Position numbers and translations under genes: made by a program. Below are positions 53,006-62,060 of a stretch of 64,000 bases of DNA, piece after piece (positions within the stretch are counted from its first letter, which is position 1; every line of letters starts with the position of its first letter). The stretch comes from Methylocapsa sp. S129 (GTDB lineage Bacteria; Pseudomonadota; Alphaproteobacteria; Rhizobiales; Beijerinckiaceae). The stretch covers positions 455,079 through 519,078 of the forward strand of contig NZ_LMUI01000048.1 of NCBI RefSeq assembly GCF_009765995.1, given 5' to 3'. The notes under the pieces were generated by a model. That model worked only from the letters and a program-made list of their open reading frames with translations, had not been told where the DNA came from and ran no database searches.

Positions 53006-53896
53006 ATGAATGATCGTCTTAATCAGCTTTCGCTTTTCGTGCGCACCGTGGAGACAGGCAGTTTTTCGAAGGCCGCGCGCGAATTTGGACTTTCCCAGCC
53101 CTCGGTCTCGAGAGCTGTAGCGTCGCTGGAAGCCCGGCTCGGCGTCACGCTGCTTCAGCGCACGACGCGCCGTATCGCCACGACCGACGCCGGTCAGGCC
53201 CTGGCGCTGAGCGCCCGCGAAGCCTTGGCGGCGATCGACGAGGCGGAGAATGAAGCACGCGGCGCAGAACGGTTGTCGGGGGTTTTACGCATTAGCTTGC
53301 CGGTGGCCTATGGCGTGCGCCAGATCATTCCACGCCTCCCAGGCTTCCTCGCACTGCAGCCGGAGCTCAAGATCGAGCTCATGATATCCGACCGCTACGA
53401 CGATCTCGTCGCCGAAGGCGCCGATCTCGCGCTCCGTCTGGGCAATCAGCCGGACTCAGCCTTTCTGACGCGCAAGCTGGCCACCACAGACAGGATCGTC
53501 GTCGCCTCTCCCGCATATTTGAGGCGCCGAGGCGTTCCCGCCGATCTCGACGACCTCGGCGGTCACGACTGCCTCGGCGGCCCCGTCGACGCCGCGCGCG
53601 AGGTCTGGTCGTTCCGACATGGCGAAAGGCGCGACGATGTTGCGATCGACGTGCGGGTTCGCACCGGCTCCGGCTCGGGAGTCATCGCCTGCGCTGTCGC
53701 CGGTCTTGGAATTGCGGTCGCATCGACTTGGATGTGCGCAGAGGAACTGGAGGATGGCCGGCTCGTGCGGATTCTCGCCGATTACACGCTTGAGCCGATT
53801 GACGCCTACGTCGTTTTTTCGTCGGGAAGGCAACCGTCGCGGAAGGCGCGCGCATTCAGCGATTATCTGTCAGCGGCGCTCTACGCAAAGAACTGA
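53006..53896 (+). CDS. LysR-family transcriptional regulator
   Basis: A protein of 296 aa. The helix-turn-helix is LSLFVRTVETGSFSKAAREF, GLSQPSVSRAVASLEARLGV; the co-inducer domain ends LAVQ-type ASTWMCAEELEDGRLVRILA. It is divergent from the SDR gene at 52132 and probably controls it. The sequence is of the CrgA/DsdC-like group (FLALQPELKIELMISDRYDD). Confidence 0.9.
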   Translation: MNDRLNQLSLFVRTVETGSFSKAAREFGLSQPSVSRAVASLEARLGVTLLQRTTRRIATTDAGQALALSAREALAAIDEAENEARGAERLSGVLRISLPVAYGVRQIIPRLPGFLALQPELKIELMISDRYDDLVAEGADLALRLGNQPDSAFLTRKLATTDRIVVASPAYLRRRGVPADLDDLGGHDCLGGPVDAAREVWSFRHGERRDDVAIDVRVRTGSGSGVIACAVAGLGIAVASTWMCAEELEDGRLVRILADYTLEPIDAYVVFSSGRQPSRKARAFSDYLSAALYAKN

Positions 53897-54008
53897 GCTC
53901 GCGGCGAGAGAGGCCCGATGAGATCTCAGCTCGCGAGTCCAGGCGTCGAACTTTGTCGGTCTCATCTGGCCCTAACGCAATTCTCCGCAATCAGCGCCAG
54001 CGTTTCCA

Positions 54009-54124
54009 CGATCTCGAAAAAGCCTCGGCCGCGCGCCCCAATTACCGGAGGCTGACGATCCAGCGCGGCGGCGAAGTGATCCAGAGGGTAATCGGGGGAT
54101 AGGCGAGAGGTCGACGGTTGGCGC
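54009..54124 (+). pseudogene. Duplicated fragment of the degP 3' end
   Basis: 116 bp matching the last part of the protease gene and its downstream sequence (51866-51981) at most positions, in the same orientation. It includes the frame RDLEKASAARPNYWKLTIQR-like end and stop, then GTCGACGGTTGGCGC. No protease coding sequence precedes it. The SDR/LysR pair lies between the two copies. Confidence 0.85.
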
Positions 54125-54467
54125 CAAGTCATGCGGCCGGTTTGGGTGGAAGCGGGTCATTGGGAGCCGCTGAGTCGACGACCGGGATGCGCCAAAGATC
54201 GGTCCTTCCGGTACGCGGCCGAATGACTGCTGCTGGCCGATTCCAGTCGGTCCGCTTTTAGAGCGCGCGGCGAAAAAGTGGATGCCGATTTTTCGCAAAT
54301 CGCGCGCGTTTTCAAGGGCTCTAGGGGGAAACAAATAGGCAGCGGACGTTTGAAGCGGTGCGGCGCCGACACGCGACAAGCGGCCGCTCCCACCCACAAT
54401 CGCTATGACTCTAACGAACGGCCCTGCTCTTTGCCCCGCCGGCGCCGGCAGGACCGGACGCTGACGC
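54125..54467. other. Intergenic, no gene recognised
   Basis: About 340 bp between the degP fragment and the L,D-transpeptidase-like gene. Only short frames are found, with no family resemblance. Confidence 0.4.
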
Positions 54468-55193
54468 CTATGCAGGCAGGACGACCACTTTCGTTTTGAC
54501 CGGCGTTCGTGAATAGAGGTCGAGCATGTCCTGACTGAGGAGGCCGGTGCAGCCGCTCGTAATGTTGGTCCCGATCGTCTCGGGGTCGCTGGTGCTGTAG
54601 ATCGTGTATTCCGTGTAAACGCCCTTCTGATAGAGATAGAGCGTGCGGGCGCCGAGCGGATTGTCGAGGCCTCCCGGCATGCCGCCTGCATATTTGCCCG
54701 CCTCTGGCTGGCGCGCGATCATCTCCTTGGGCGGCGTCCAGATGGGCCATTCGGCCTTGCGCCCGACATAAGCGTCACCGCTCCACAGGAACCCGGCGCG
54801 GCCGACATTGGCGCCATAGCGGGTGGCGTTTCCGTCGCCTTCGATGCGGTAAACATAGTAATTTTTGGGATCGACGATAATGGTGCCGGGCGCTTCATCG
54901 CTGTCGTAGCGCACTGTCCGGCGATAATATTTCGGATCGATCTTGCTGACGTCGACCGCCGGGATCGGGAATTTCTCGTCGGGCACCAGCCCGTAGAGCT
55001 TCTCCGCCTCGGCGCGGCTCATGCCGTCGGACGCGCAACCGGCCAGCTCCAGCGCGCCGAGACCGACGGCGGCGCCGAACAGAAACGACCGGCGGTTGAG
55101 AAGCCCCGAGCGAAGCCCAGGCAGAGCTGTCTCGTCCATCGCGCCGGCATCGGCAATCCCACCGTCTATGATCATGATTTTGGAGTTTCCCAT
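54468..55193 (-). CDS. L,D-transpeptidase-like lipoprotein with altered active site
   Basis: A protein of 241 aa. LLNRRSFLFGAAVG is a twin-arginine-like start followed by a lipobox ELAGC. The YkuD-like domain follows: GTIIVDPKNYYVYRIEGDGN, YGANVGRAGFLWSGDAYVGR, GGMPGGLDNPLGARTLYLYQ. The end reads YTIYSTSDPETIGTNITSGC followed by TGLLSQDMLDLY, where active enzymes have xIHGT...SHGCIRM. The Cys is kept, but the IHGT His and the SHGC His and Arg are gone. It may be inactive or catalytically altered. ATG 55193 is used; ATG 55139 is also possible. Confidence 0.7.
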   Translation of the reverse strand: MGNSKIMIIDGGIADAGAMDETALPGLRSGLLNRRSFLFGAAVGLGALELAGCASDGMSRAEAEKLYGLVPDEKFPIPAVDVSKIDPKYYRRTVRYDSDEAPGTIIVDPKNYYVYRIEGDGNATRYGANVGRAGFLWSGDAYVGRKAEWPIWTPPKEMIARQPEAGKYAGGMPGGLDNPLGARTLYLYQKGVYTEYTIYSTSDPETIGTNITSGCTGLLSQDMLDLYSRTPVKTKVVVLPA

Positions 55194-55635
55194 GTCCCGT
55201 TGCCCGTCCAGAAAATAAACAGGCGTACACACGCTGTACGTCTTGCTGCGCTGAGATTGCCCCCACACGGCCCGATCGGCAAGCTAGGGCCTTCCCTGCG
55301 CGGGGTCGCCAAGCGCCAAAGTCGGCAACGTCCGCGCGGCCTCGCTGTATCACTTCGCGCTGAGCTTCGACAAGACCATGCGGATCACGGCGGCGGTCAG
55401 CGGCGCCTCGGCTCATCCGCCCGGCTTTCTGTGGCCGAGAGCGGACGGTATGCTTTTGGGAATGTGGCCCACCGCTCGGGGCGTCCGAGAGAGGCGCAAA
55501 GCGATCATGAACGGCCGAGCTAGCCAGGGGCCGCTTAGCCAACTGGCCTCGTTCGGCCATGGGCGGCGAATGACCGTTGTGGGTGGAAGGCGGCCCCCCT
55601 GGAGCAAGCGCCGCGCGCCCATTCGCGCCGCCCCG
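55194..55635. other. Intergenic with possible decayed coding remnant
   Basis: About 440 bp. A plus-strand stretch near 55310-55390 reads VGNVRAASLYHFALSFDKT, which looks protein-like, but the frame is not part of any recognisable gene. Otherwise nothing is seen. Confidence 0.35.
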
Positions 55636-56781
55636 TCACAACGACCGCGCGATAATCACCTTCATGATCTCGTTGGCGCCGCCGTAGATCTTCTGGATGC
55701 GCGCGTCGACGAACATGCGCGCGATCGGATATTCCTCCATATAGCCGTAGCCGCCGTGCAATTGCAGGCATTCGTCGGCGGTCTCGGCCTGTTTGTCCGA
55801 ACACCAATATTTGGCCATCGACGCGGTGACCGTGTCGAGCTCCCCCGCGATCAATTGCATGACGCAATGATCGACGAACACGCGGGCGATCGTCGCTTCC
55901 GTCTTGCGCTCGGCGAGCTTGAACGCGCTGTTCTGAAATTCGATGATCGGCTTGCCGAACGCCTTGCGCTGCTTGGCGTAATCCACGGTGACCGCGATCG
56001 CGCTTTCCATCGCCGCGACGGAAGCGAGCGCCAGGGCGAGCCGCTCCTGCGGCAATTGCTGCATGAGCTGGACGAAACCCTGGCCCTCTTCGCCGCCGAG
56101 CAGATTCTCCGGCGGCACGATGGCGTCCTCGAAGAAAAGCTCAGCCGTATCGGAGGCGTGCAGCCCGATCTTGTCGAGGCTACGGCCGCGCCGGAAGCCC
56201 TCGCATTCCTCCGTCTCCACCACTAGCAGCGAAAGCCCCTTGGCGCCGGGCTCGCCGGTGCGCGCGACGACGATCACCAGATCGGCGGCGATTCCATTGG
56301 TGATGAAGGTCTTCTGGCCGTTGAGGACATAGGAATTGCCGACCTTCTTGGCGCTGGTGCGCACGGCCTGCAGGTCGGAGCCGGCGCCGGGCTCCGTCAT
56401 GGCGACTGCGCCGACGAACTCGCCGCTCGCCATTTTCGGCAGCCAGCGCAGCTTCTGCTCATGCGAGCCATAATTGAGAATGTAATGGGCGACGATGGCG
56501 CTATGGACGCTGACGCCCGTCGCCATCTCCGGCACGATCGTCGCAATGTCCTCGATGACGGCCGCCTCGAAGGCGAAAGTCCCGTCGCCGCCGCCGTAGG
56601 TCTCCGGCACGCTCGGCAGCAGCGCACCCATGCCGCCCAAAGCGCGCCAGGCGTCGCGATCGACCATTTTAGCGCGCCGCCAGCCTTCCGCCTGGGGCGC
56701 GAGATCGGCCTTGAGAAAGCGGCGGAACTGGTCGCGAAAAGCGCTCAGCTCCGGGCTCATCCAGGCGGATTGATAAGTCAT
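55636..56781 (-). CDS. Acyl-CoA dehydrogenase (long-chain/isovaleryl type)
   Basis: A protein of 381 aa. VAMTEPGAGSDLQAVRTSA (FAD/substrate), TFITNGIAADLVIVVARTGE, and the C-terminal LHGGYGYMEEYPIARMFVDA, IQKIYGGANEIMKVIIARSL. QLPQERLAL keeps the Glu that is the catalytic base in the LCAD/isovaleryl class, while the alternative YEG-type Glu is Gly. It oxidises an acyl-CoA to the 2-enoyl form, passing electrons to ETF. It stands alone. Confidence 0.88.
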   Translation of the reverse strand: MTYQSAWMSPELSAFRDQFRRFLKADLAPQAEGWRRAKMVDRDAWRALGGMGALLPSVPETYGGGDGTFAFEAAVIEDIATIVPEMATGVSVHSAIVAHYILNYGSHEQKLRWLPKMASGEFVGAVAMTEPGAGSDLQAVRTSAKKVGNSYVLNGQKTFITNGIAADLVIVVARTGEPGAKGLSLLVVETEECEGFRRGRSLDKIGLHASDTAELFFEDAIVPPENLLGGEEGQGFVQLMQQLPQERLALALASVAAMESAIAVTVDYAKQRKAFGKPIIEFQNSAFKLAERKTEATIARVFVDHCVMQLIAGELDTVTASMAKYWCSDKQAETADECLQLHGGYGYMEEYPIARMFVDARIQKIYGGANEIMKVIIARSL

Positions 56782-56831
56782 GGCGGTCCTCGTCGCTGTT
56801 CGCTCGGGCCGCCATCATAGCATTGGAAGCG

Positions 56832-57488
56832 TCAGGCGGCCCTGCGCACTGGCGCCTTGGCCTTGCCGCGCGCCAGGCGGCGCTTGACCGAGGACCACAA
56901 AGCCTTGATCTCGACCGCCGCGGCGCCGTGCGGATTGATTTCGGTGACGCCCCAGCCGTGGCGCGCCGCTTCCTGATAATCGACCCGGGCGAGAACCAGC
57001 GGCGTGATCAGGCCGCCCATCGCCTCGAGCGCCGCCGCGCCTTCCTCGACACGCGCGGTCTGCTGCGCAGGCGGGCACTGGTTCAGCACGAAGACGAATT
57101 CGGCGCGCAGCGATTTGAGGGTCTTGCGCGTCTGCTCGCTTGCCCAAAGGTCGAAAATATTGGGGCGCGAGGGAATGATGTTGAGATCGGCCGCTTTCAT
57201 CGCCGCCTCGGCCGAACCGCCTTCGGCGCCTGCGGTGTCGATAATGGCCAGCGTGAACCCGTTCTTCTCCAGCGCCGCCAGGGTCGCCGGCAATCTTCCG
57301 GGCGTCACGCTGCTGACCGGCACGTCGTCGAGGCCGCGCGTTTTGGCCCAGCTCAGCAGCGAATGCTGCGGGTCCATGTCGATGACGAACACGCGCTCGC
57401 CCGCCTCATGGGCGGCGACCGCCAGCGAGGAAGCCAATGTACTTTTACCGGAACCGCCTTTTTGCGTAACAAAAGCAATAGTGCGCAT
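56832..57488 (-). CDS. ParA-family ATPase
   Basis: A protein of 218 aa. RTIAFVTQKGGSGKSTLASS is the deviant Walker A (KGGxGKS). FVIDMDPQHSLLSWAKTRG and LAIIDTAGAEGGSAEAAMKA follow as A' and B. The length suits small orphan ParA proteins that position cargo or chromosomes. No parB-like gene is adjacent, so the role (partition versus cell-pole or chemotaxis cargo) is not shown. Confidence 0.85.
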   Translation of the reverse strand: MRTIAFVTQKGGSGKSTLASSLAVAAHEAGERVFVIDMDPQHSLLSWAKTRGLDDVPVSSVTPGRLPATLAALEKNGFTLAIIDTAGAEGGSAEAAMKAADLNIIPSRPNIFDLWASEQTRKTLKSLRAEFVFVLNQCPPAQQTARVEEGAAALEAMGGLITPLVLARVDYQEAARHGWGVTEINPHGAAAVEIKALWSSVKRRLARGKAKAPVRRAA

Positions 57489-57652
57489 CGATCCTGCCCC
57501 TTATTGAGATTCGCGCGAAGGCCGCGAATCATGGCCGGCGCTGTTGGTTAACGAATCGCTAGGACCTTCGCCCAATTATGGTTAACGAAACGTAACAATC
57601 GGGAATAAGCGCTGGAAGGAGCGTCTTTATTTCGCCCATGACAGGGGCGTGA
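57489..57652. other. Short intergenic stretch
   Basis: About 164 bp, AT-richer, with several TTAACGAA-type words. No gene or hairpin is recognised; it likely holds the promoter of the ParA-like gene. Confidence 0.4.
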
Positions 57653-58858
57653 CTACGCCAATGCGGCGTGGACGAGATTGCGGAAGAGCTGACGGTAATA
57701 GTCGCGCTGGCCGAGCGCCTGGATCAACATGATCGCGATGAGTTCTTCCTGGGGCGCGATCCAGAACGCGGTGCCCGCCAGGCCGCCCCAGAAGAATTCG
57801 CCCGGCGTTCCCGGCGTCGGAGCCATGCCGGCCTCCCTGCGCACCGCAAATCCCAGGCCAAAACCATGGCCGGGCGGCAACAGCGACGGGGTTCCGTTTC
57901 TCACGGCGGGCCCCAGATGATCGGCGGCCATATAGGCGATGGTCTTGCGCCCGAGAATGCGCGCGCCGTCGAGGGCGCCGCCGAGATACAGCATCTGCAG
58001 GAAGCGCGCATAATCCTCGATCGTCGAGACAAGGCCGCCGCCGCCCGATTCGAATTTTGGCGCGACGCGCGCCTCGATCAGCTTCACCGGCGCGCCGGTG
58101 TCGGGATCGATCGGGAACCCTTCGGCCAGACGCTCGTGTTTCTCCGGCGGCGCGAAAAAGGCGGTGTCCTTCATGCCGAGCGGTCCGAGGATGCGCTCCT
58201 GCAGGAAGGCGCCCAAAGTCTGGCCCGAGACGATTTCGACCACCCGCCCGACCACATCCGTCGAATGGCTGTAATCCCAGGAAGCGCCGGGCTGGTTGAT
58301 CAGCGGCAGCTTGGCCAGCGCCGCGACAAAGCCGGCGCTGTCGATTCCCGGGCTGCGCAAAGGCGCCTCGCCATAAAGGCGTTGCACGGCCGAGTTTCCC
58401 GTGAAGGCGTAGGTGAGCCCCGACGTGTGGCGCAGCAGGTCCTGAACGGTGATTGCGCGCTCGGCGGCGATGAGTTCGAGCTTGCCGCCCCTCTCGACGC
58501 CGACCCGCATATCGGCGAATTCCGGGATGAATTTGGCGAGCGGATCGGAAATGAACAGCCGCCCTTCCTCGACCAGCATCATCAGCGCGACGGAGACGAT
58601 CGGCTTGGTCATCGAATAGATGCGGAAAATGCCGTCGCCGCGCATCGCCGGCCCGTCCGGCCGCAACGCGCCGACATTGCCGCGATAGCCGACCTTGCCG
58701 TTGCGCGCGATCAGCATCGTCACGCCCGGCAAACGCGCGGCGTCGACCTCGCGCTGCATGATCGCCTCAAGCCGGGCGAGGCCGGCGGGGGACAAGCCGA
58801 CATCCTCCGGCTTGGCCGTCGGCAGAGCGAGGGAGAGGCTGATGGGCGCATCGGTCAT
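57653..58858 (-). CDS. Serine hydrolase of the beta-lactamase/class C family
   Basis: A protein of 401 aa. IYSMTKPIVSVALMMLVEEG contains the SxxK motif (SMTK). LLRHTSGLTY and SWDYSHSTDVVGRVVEIVSG (YSH for the usual YxN) follow. FWGGLAGTAFWIAPQEELIA is the third box. These proteins are esterases, peptidases or lactamases; it is not clearly a true beta-lactamase. No signal peptide is evident. Confidence 0.82.
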   Translation of the reverse strand: MTDAPISLSLALPTAKPEDVGLSPAGLARLEAIMQREVDAARLPGVTMLIARNGKVGYRGNVGALRPDGPAMRGDGIFRIYSMTKPIVSVALMMLVEEGRLFISDPLAKFIPEFADMRVGVERGGKLELIAAERAITVQDLLRHTSGLTYAFTGNSAVQRLYGEAPLRSPGIDSAGFVAALAKLPLINQPGASWDYSHSTDVVGRVVEIVSGQTLGAFLQERILGPLGMKDTAFFAPPEKHERLAEGFPIDPDTGAPVKLIEARVAPKFESGGGGLVSTIEDYARFLQMLYLGGALDGARILGRKTIAYMAADHLGPAVRNGTPSLLPPGHGFGLGFAVRREAGMAPTPGTPGEFFWGGLAGTAFWIAPQEELIAIMLIQALGQRDYYRQLFRNLVHAALA

Positions 58859-58939
58859 GGGGCGATCTCGGAGAAGGTGAGGGTGTAAACTGTCGGCCGA
58901 GATTGTCGCAAGCGGATGGTTCGAGCAAGCGCGCGGCGT

Positions 58940-59108
58940 GATCCCCCTTCTCCCGAGAATCGGGAGAAGGGGGCGCGCAGCGCCGGATGAGGGCCTCTCG
59001 GCGTGGGAGATCCTTTTAACGCCGCACCCAGCTTCCGCGCCCTCATCTCAAGACGAATGCGAAGCATTCGTCCGCGACCCGACTTTGTCGGGCCACCTTC
59101 CGCCCAAG
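58940..59108. repeat. Family C palindromic repeat with nested 28-bp unit
   Basis: Begins CCCCCTTCTCCCGAGAATCGGGAG, then GGATGAGGGCC, and ends with the inverse block CCACCTTCCGCCCAAGGCGG. Between, at 59047-59074, is CTCAAGACGAATGCGAAGCA..., the same 28-bp unit as at 35175-35202. It occupies the gap upstream of rarA. Confidence 0.75.
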
Positions 59109-59165
59109 GCGGAGAAGGGCTTCCGCGCGCTGGACTTGCGCCGCCTTGCGCGACAATGTCTTGGC

Positions 59166-60473
59166 ATGGCCGACCTCTTCCAAGTCTCCCTCGCCAAAGA
59201 CGCGCCGCGCCCGCTCGCCGACCGGCTGCGCCCGCAAAACCTCGAAGAGGTTGCGGGGCAGGATCATCTGCTCGGCCCCGACGGCGCGCTGACGCGCATG
59301 ACCCATGCGCCGACCCTGGGCTCGATGATTTTCTGGGGGCCGCCCGGCACTGGCAAGACGACGGTGGCGCGGCTGAGCGCGCAGGGCACCAAGCTCGCCT
59401 TCGTGCAGGTCTCAGCGATCTTCTCCGGCGTCGCGGAACTCAAGAAAATCTTCGAGGCGGCGCGCGAACGCCGCGCGATGGGGCAGGGCACTTTGCTGTT
59501 CGTCGATGAAATCCATCGCTTCAATCGCGCCCAGCAGGATTCGTTCCTGCCCGTCATGGAGGACGGCACGGTCACGCTGATCGGCGCGACGACGGAGAAT
59601 CCGTCGTTCGAACTCAACGCCGCGCTTCTGTCGCGCGCGCGCGTGCTGGTGTTTCGAGCGCTCGATGAGGCGGCGATCGAAAAGCTGCTGGCGCGCGCCG
59701 AAGTCCTGATGGCGCGCGCGCTGCCGCTCGACGCGCCGGCGCGCGCCGCGCTTGTGCGCATGGCCGACGGCGACGGGCGCGCGTCCTTGACGCTCGCCGA
59801 GGAAGTCTGGCGCGCGGCGCGGCCGGACGAGAATTTCGACACCGCGCAACTCGCCGAAATCGTGCAGCGCCGCGCGCCGATCTACGACAAGGCGCAGGAG
59901 GGCCATTACAATCTGATCTCGGCCCTGCATAAAGCCGTGCGCGGCTCCGACCCCGACGCCGCGCTCTATTATCTCGCGCGCATGTTCGACGCGGGCGAAG
60001 ACCCGCTGTTCATCGCGCGGCGCGTCGTGCGCATGGCGAGCGAGGACATCGGCCTCGCCGATCCGCAAGCGCTCGTCGTCGCCAACGCCGCCAAGGACGC
60101 GTTCGATTTCCTCGGGACGCCGGAAGGCGAACTCGCCATCGCGCAGGCCATCGTCTATGTCGCGACGGCGCCGAAGTCCAACGCGATGTACGTTGCGTTC
60201 AAGGAGGCGAGCCGGCTCGCCAAGGAGCATGGCTCACTGATGCCGCCCAAGGTCATTCTCAACGCGCCGACCAAGCTGATGCGCGCCGAAAATTACGGCG
60301 CCGGCTATGCCTATGACCACGACCAGCCCGACGCCTTCAGCGGCCAGAACTATTGGCCCGAGGCCTTGGGGCGACAGAAGCTCTACGAGCCGGTCGAGCG
60401 TGGGTTCGAGAGGGAGATCCGGAAGCGGCTGGAGTACTGGGAGAAGTTGCGGCGGGAGCGGGGCGGGGGGTAG
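59166..60473 (+). CDS. rarA: Replication-associated recombination protein RarA (MgsA)
   Basis: A protein of 435 aa. Clamp-loader-like AAA+ ATPase: RPQNLEEVAGQDHLLGPDGA, Walker A FWGPPGTGKTTVARL, Walker B LLFVDEIHRFNRAQQD, sensor GATTENPSFELNAALLSRAR. The C-terminal tetramer domain has GHYNLISALHKAVRGSDPDA and GYAYDHDQPDAFSGQNYWPE. It acts at stalled replication forks. ATG 59166 is the canonical start (MADLFQVS); the upstream frame is repeat DNA. Confidence 0.95.
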   Translation: MADLFQVSLAKDAPRPLADRLRPQNLEEVAGQDHLLGPDGALTRMTHAPTLGSMIFWGPPGTGKTTVARLSAQGTKLAFVQVSAIFSGVAELKKIFEAARERRAMGQGTLLFVDEIHRFNRAQQDSFLPVMEDGTVTLIGATTENPSFELNAALLSRARVLVFRALDEAAIEKLLARAEVLMARALPLDAPARAALVRMADGDGRASLTLAEEVWRAARPDENFDTAQLAEIVQRRAPIYDKAQEGHYNLISALHKAVRGSDPDAALYYLARMFDAGEDPLFIARRVVRMASEDIGLADPQALVVANAAKDAFDFLGTPEGELAIAQAIVYVATAPKSNAMYVAFKEASRLAKEHGSLMPPKVILNAPTKLMRAENYGAGYAYDHDQPDAFSGQNYWPEALGRQKLYEPVERGFEREIRKRLEYWEKLRRERGGG

Positions 60474-60559
60474 GGCCGCGCGACAATGCTGGGTCCGATC
60501 GCGAGCTCGCTTGGATGTCGCCTTTTCTAGAACCCGTGGGGGGGCTATAAGAACTTATC

Positions 60560-60898
60560 ATGGCCAACGAACCCGAAAACCTCGTTCTTGAATTGCTGCG
60601 CGGCATTCGCGCCGACATGGCGACTAACGGCGAACTCGCGGAGGTGAAAGCCGATATCGGCGACGTGAGGGCCGAGGTGCATTCCCTTCGCGCCGATGTG
60701 GCTGCGGACCTTGTGTCGATGCAGGCCAAGGCCGAAGCCGATCAAAAAGCGACCCGGGACCAAATCGTTGGACTAAGGCGCGCCCTTGTCGAATATCATT
60801 CGGCGGTCATCGGCCACGGCGTGCTGATCAGCGAACTGGAGGCGCGGGTGCGGCGGGTCGAGCAGCATCTCAATCTTCCGGCGATCGACGCGCATTGA
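60560..60898 (+). CDS. Small coiled-coil hypothetical protein
   Basis: A protein of 112 aa. NLVLELLRGIRADMATNGEL, VKADIGDVRAEVHSLRADVA and LISELEARVRRVEQHLNL give a heptad-type helical protein without recognised catalytic residues. Similar short helical proteins are widespread in Hyphomicrobiales; function unknown. Confidence 0.6.
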   Translation: MANEPENLVLELLRGIRADMATNGELAEVKADIGDVRAEVHSLRADVAADLVSMQAKAEADQKATRDQIVGLRRALVEYHSAVIGHGVLISELEARVRRVEQHLNLPAIDAH

Positions 60899-60983
60899 GG
60901 CGTGCGCCCGGCGGCGGCGCTATGAAAAGGCGAGAGTGCGTCCGCCCTCACGATGCGCGAGATCCCTTACGCCTGCAGTTTCG

Positions 60984-61028
60984 TTCATTGTTTGCTTGGC
61001 GGAGCAGGGCGCGCGAGCAATCAATGAA
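60984..61028. repeat. Small inverted repeat related to the element at 34666
   Basis: TTCATTGTTTGCT (60984-60996) and AGCAATCAATGAA (61016-61028) pair at all but one position. The interior GGCGGAGCAGGGCGCGCG and the following ATATTTGGCGCTGACGGCAG resemble the left arm and right flank at 34666-34870. It looks like a reduced copy of that element. Confidence 0.65.
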
Positions 61029-61171
61029 TATTTGGCGCTGACGGCAGCGCCAACCCGCCGGGGACGCCAAGGCCGGGGCCCTTGTTCATAATGCCCGGCA
61101 GCCTTGCCCCTCTCGCCCCCCGCCGCTATAAGCCCGGCTCTTTTCCCTCAAGCGACAGAGCACGAACCGCC

Positions 61172-61594
61172 ATGGCCAAAGAGCGCACGTTTTCGATCCT
61201 CAAGCCCGATGTCACGCGGCGCAACCTGACCGGCGCCGTCAATGCCGCGATCGAGAAGGCGGGATTGCGCATCGTCGCGCAGAAGCGCCTGCATATGACC
61301 CGCGCGCAGGCCGAGGCTTTCTATGGCGTGCATAAGGAGCGGCCGTTCTTTGGCGAGCTCGTCGAGATGATGACGGCCGCCCCTGTCGTCGTGCAGGTGC
61401 TTGAAGGCGACAATGCGATCGCCCGCTACCGCGAAGTGATGGGCGCGACCAATCCGGAGAAGGCGGCTCCAGGCACGATCCGCAAGGAATTCGCGCTGTC
61501 GATGGGCGAGAATTCCGCGCATGGCTCGGACGCGCCCGAAACGGCCGCGCTCGAAATCGCGCAATTCTTCTCCGCGAACGAAATCGTCGGCTGA
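61172..61594 (+). CDS. ndk: Nucleoside diphosphate kinase
   Basis: A protein of 140 aa. [38 protein letters not shown] and the catalytic-His block [20 protein letters not shown]. It balances NTP pools by phosphate transfer. The chosen ATG 61172 gives the standard [13 protein letters not shown] start; a longer frame begins at 61082. Confidence 0.97.
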   Translation: MAKERTFSILKPDVTRRNLTGAVNAAIEKAGLRIVAQKRLHMTRAQAEAFYGVHKERPFFGELVEMMTAAPVVVQVLEGDNAIARYREVMGATNPEKAAPGTIRKEFALSMGENSAHGSDAPETAALEIAQFFSANEIVG

Positions 61595-61600
61595 GAGCGA

Positions 61601-61660
61601 CCCTTCTCCCGCTTCGCGGGAGAAGGTGGCCTTTGCGTAAGCAAAGGTCGGATGAGGGCC
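61601..61660. repeat. Family C palindromic repeat after ndk
   Basis: CCCTTCTCCCGCTTCGCGGGAGAAGG, then GGCCTTTGCGTAAGCAAAGG, TCGGATGAGGGCC. It is the inverse of the block at 40831, including the same TTTGCTTACGCAAA module. Confidence 0.8.
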
Positions 61661-61712
61661 TATCGGCGTGAGAGGTCCCCTGACGCCGCGGCCGGCTTTG
61701 CGGCACGCTTGC

Positions 61713-62060
61713 TTACCGCGTCGGCGTCGATTCCGTCTGCGCCATGGCGCCGACCGGCGGCGTCAGGTCGGTCCAGCCGTCGCCGACGCCAAGCACGCAG
61801 GCCGTGCCTTCCGCTGAAACAGAAGCGGCGGTCCAGGTTCCGGCCGGCGACGTGAAGATCACGACCAGCGCGCCCGAATCGGCAAGTCCCATTCCGACCG
61901 GCTTTTCGTTGAAATTGCTCGCGAGGGTCTTGGCGACTTGCTCGCGCGGCGCGCATTGCGCGGCCATCGCCGGCGCGGCGAGCGCGCATAGCGCGGCGGC
62001 GCTCACGATCATCGTCCGGCTTCGTCTCAATCCATGTGTAAGAAAGCTTGTCATCGTCAT
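61713..62060 (-). CDS. Small secreted protein of unknown function
   Basis: A protein of 115 aa. It starts MTMTSFLTHGLRRSRTMIVS followed by a hydrophobic run and AAPAMAAQ, a signal peptide with a long n-region. The mature part has CAPREQVAKTLASNFNEKPV, VVIFTSPAGTWTAASVSAEG and ACVLGVGDGWTDL: two Cys that may form a disulfide, and a TraT-free beta fold. It resembles small periplasmic proteins of Hyphomicrobiales. ATG 62060 has GGAG upstream. Confidence 0.65.
   Translation of the reverse strand: MTMTSFLTHGLRRSRTMIVSAAALCALAAPAMAAQCAPREQVAKTLASNFNEKPVGMGLADSGALVVIFTSPAGTWTAASVSAEGTACVLGVGDGWTDLTPPVGAMAQTESTPTR

Noticed and set aside
57653..58858. Serine hydrolase as a true class C beta-lactamase
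   Set aside because: YSH replaces YxN, no clear signal peptide, and no ampR-like regulator next to it.
57668..58888. A 406-codon plus-strand open frame opposite the serine hydrolase
   Set aside because: The minus-strand frame carries the SxxK and YSH motifs; the plus frame is low-complexity and without motifs.
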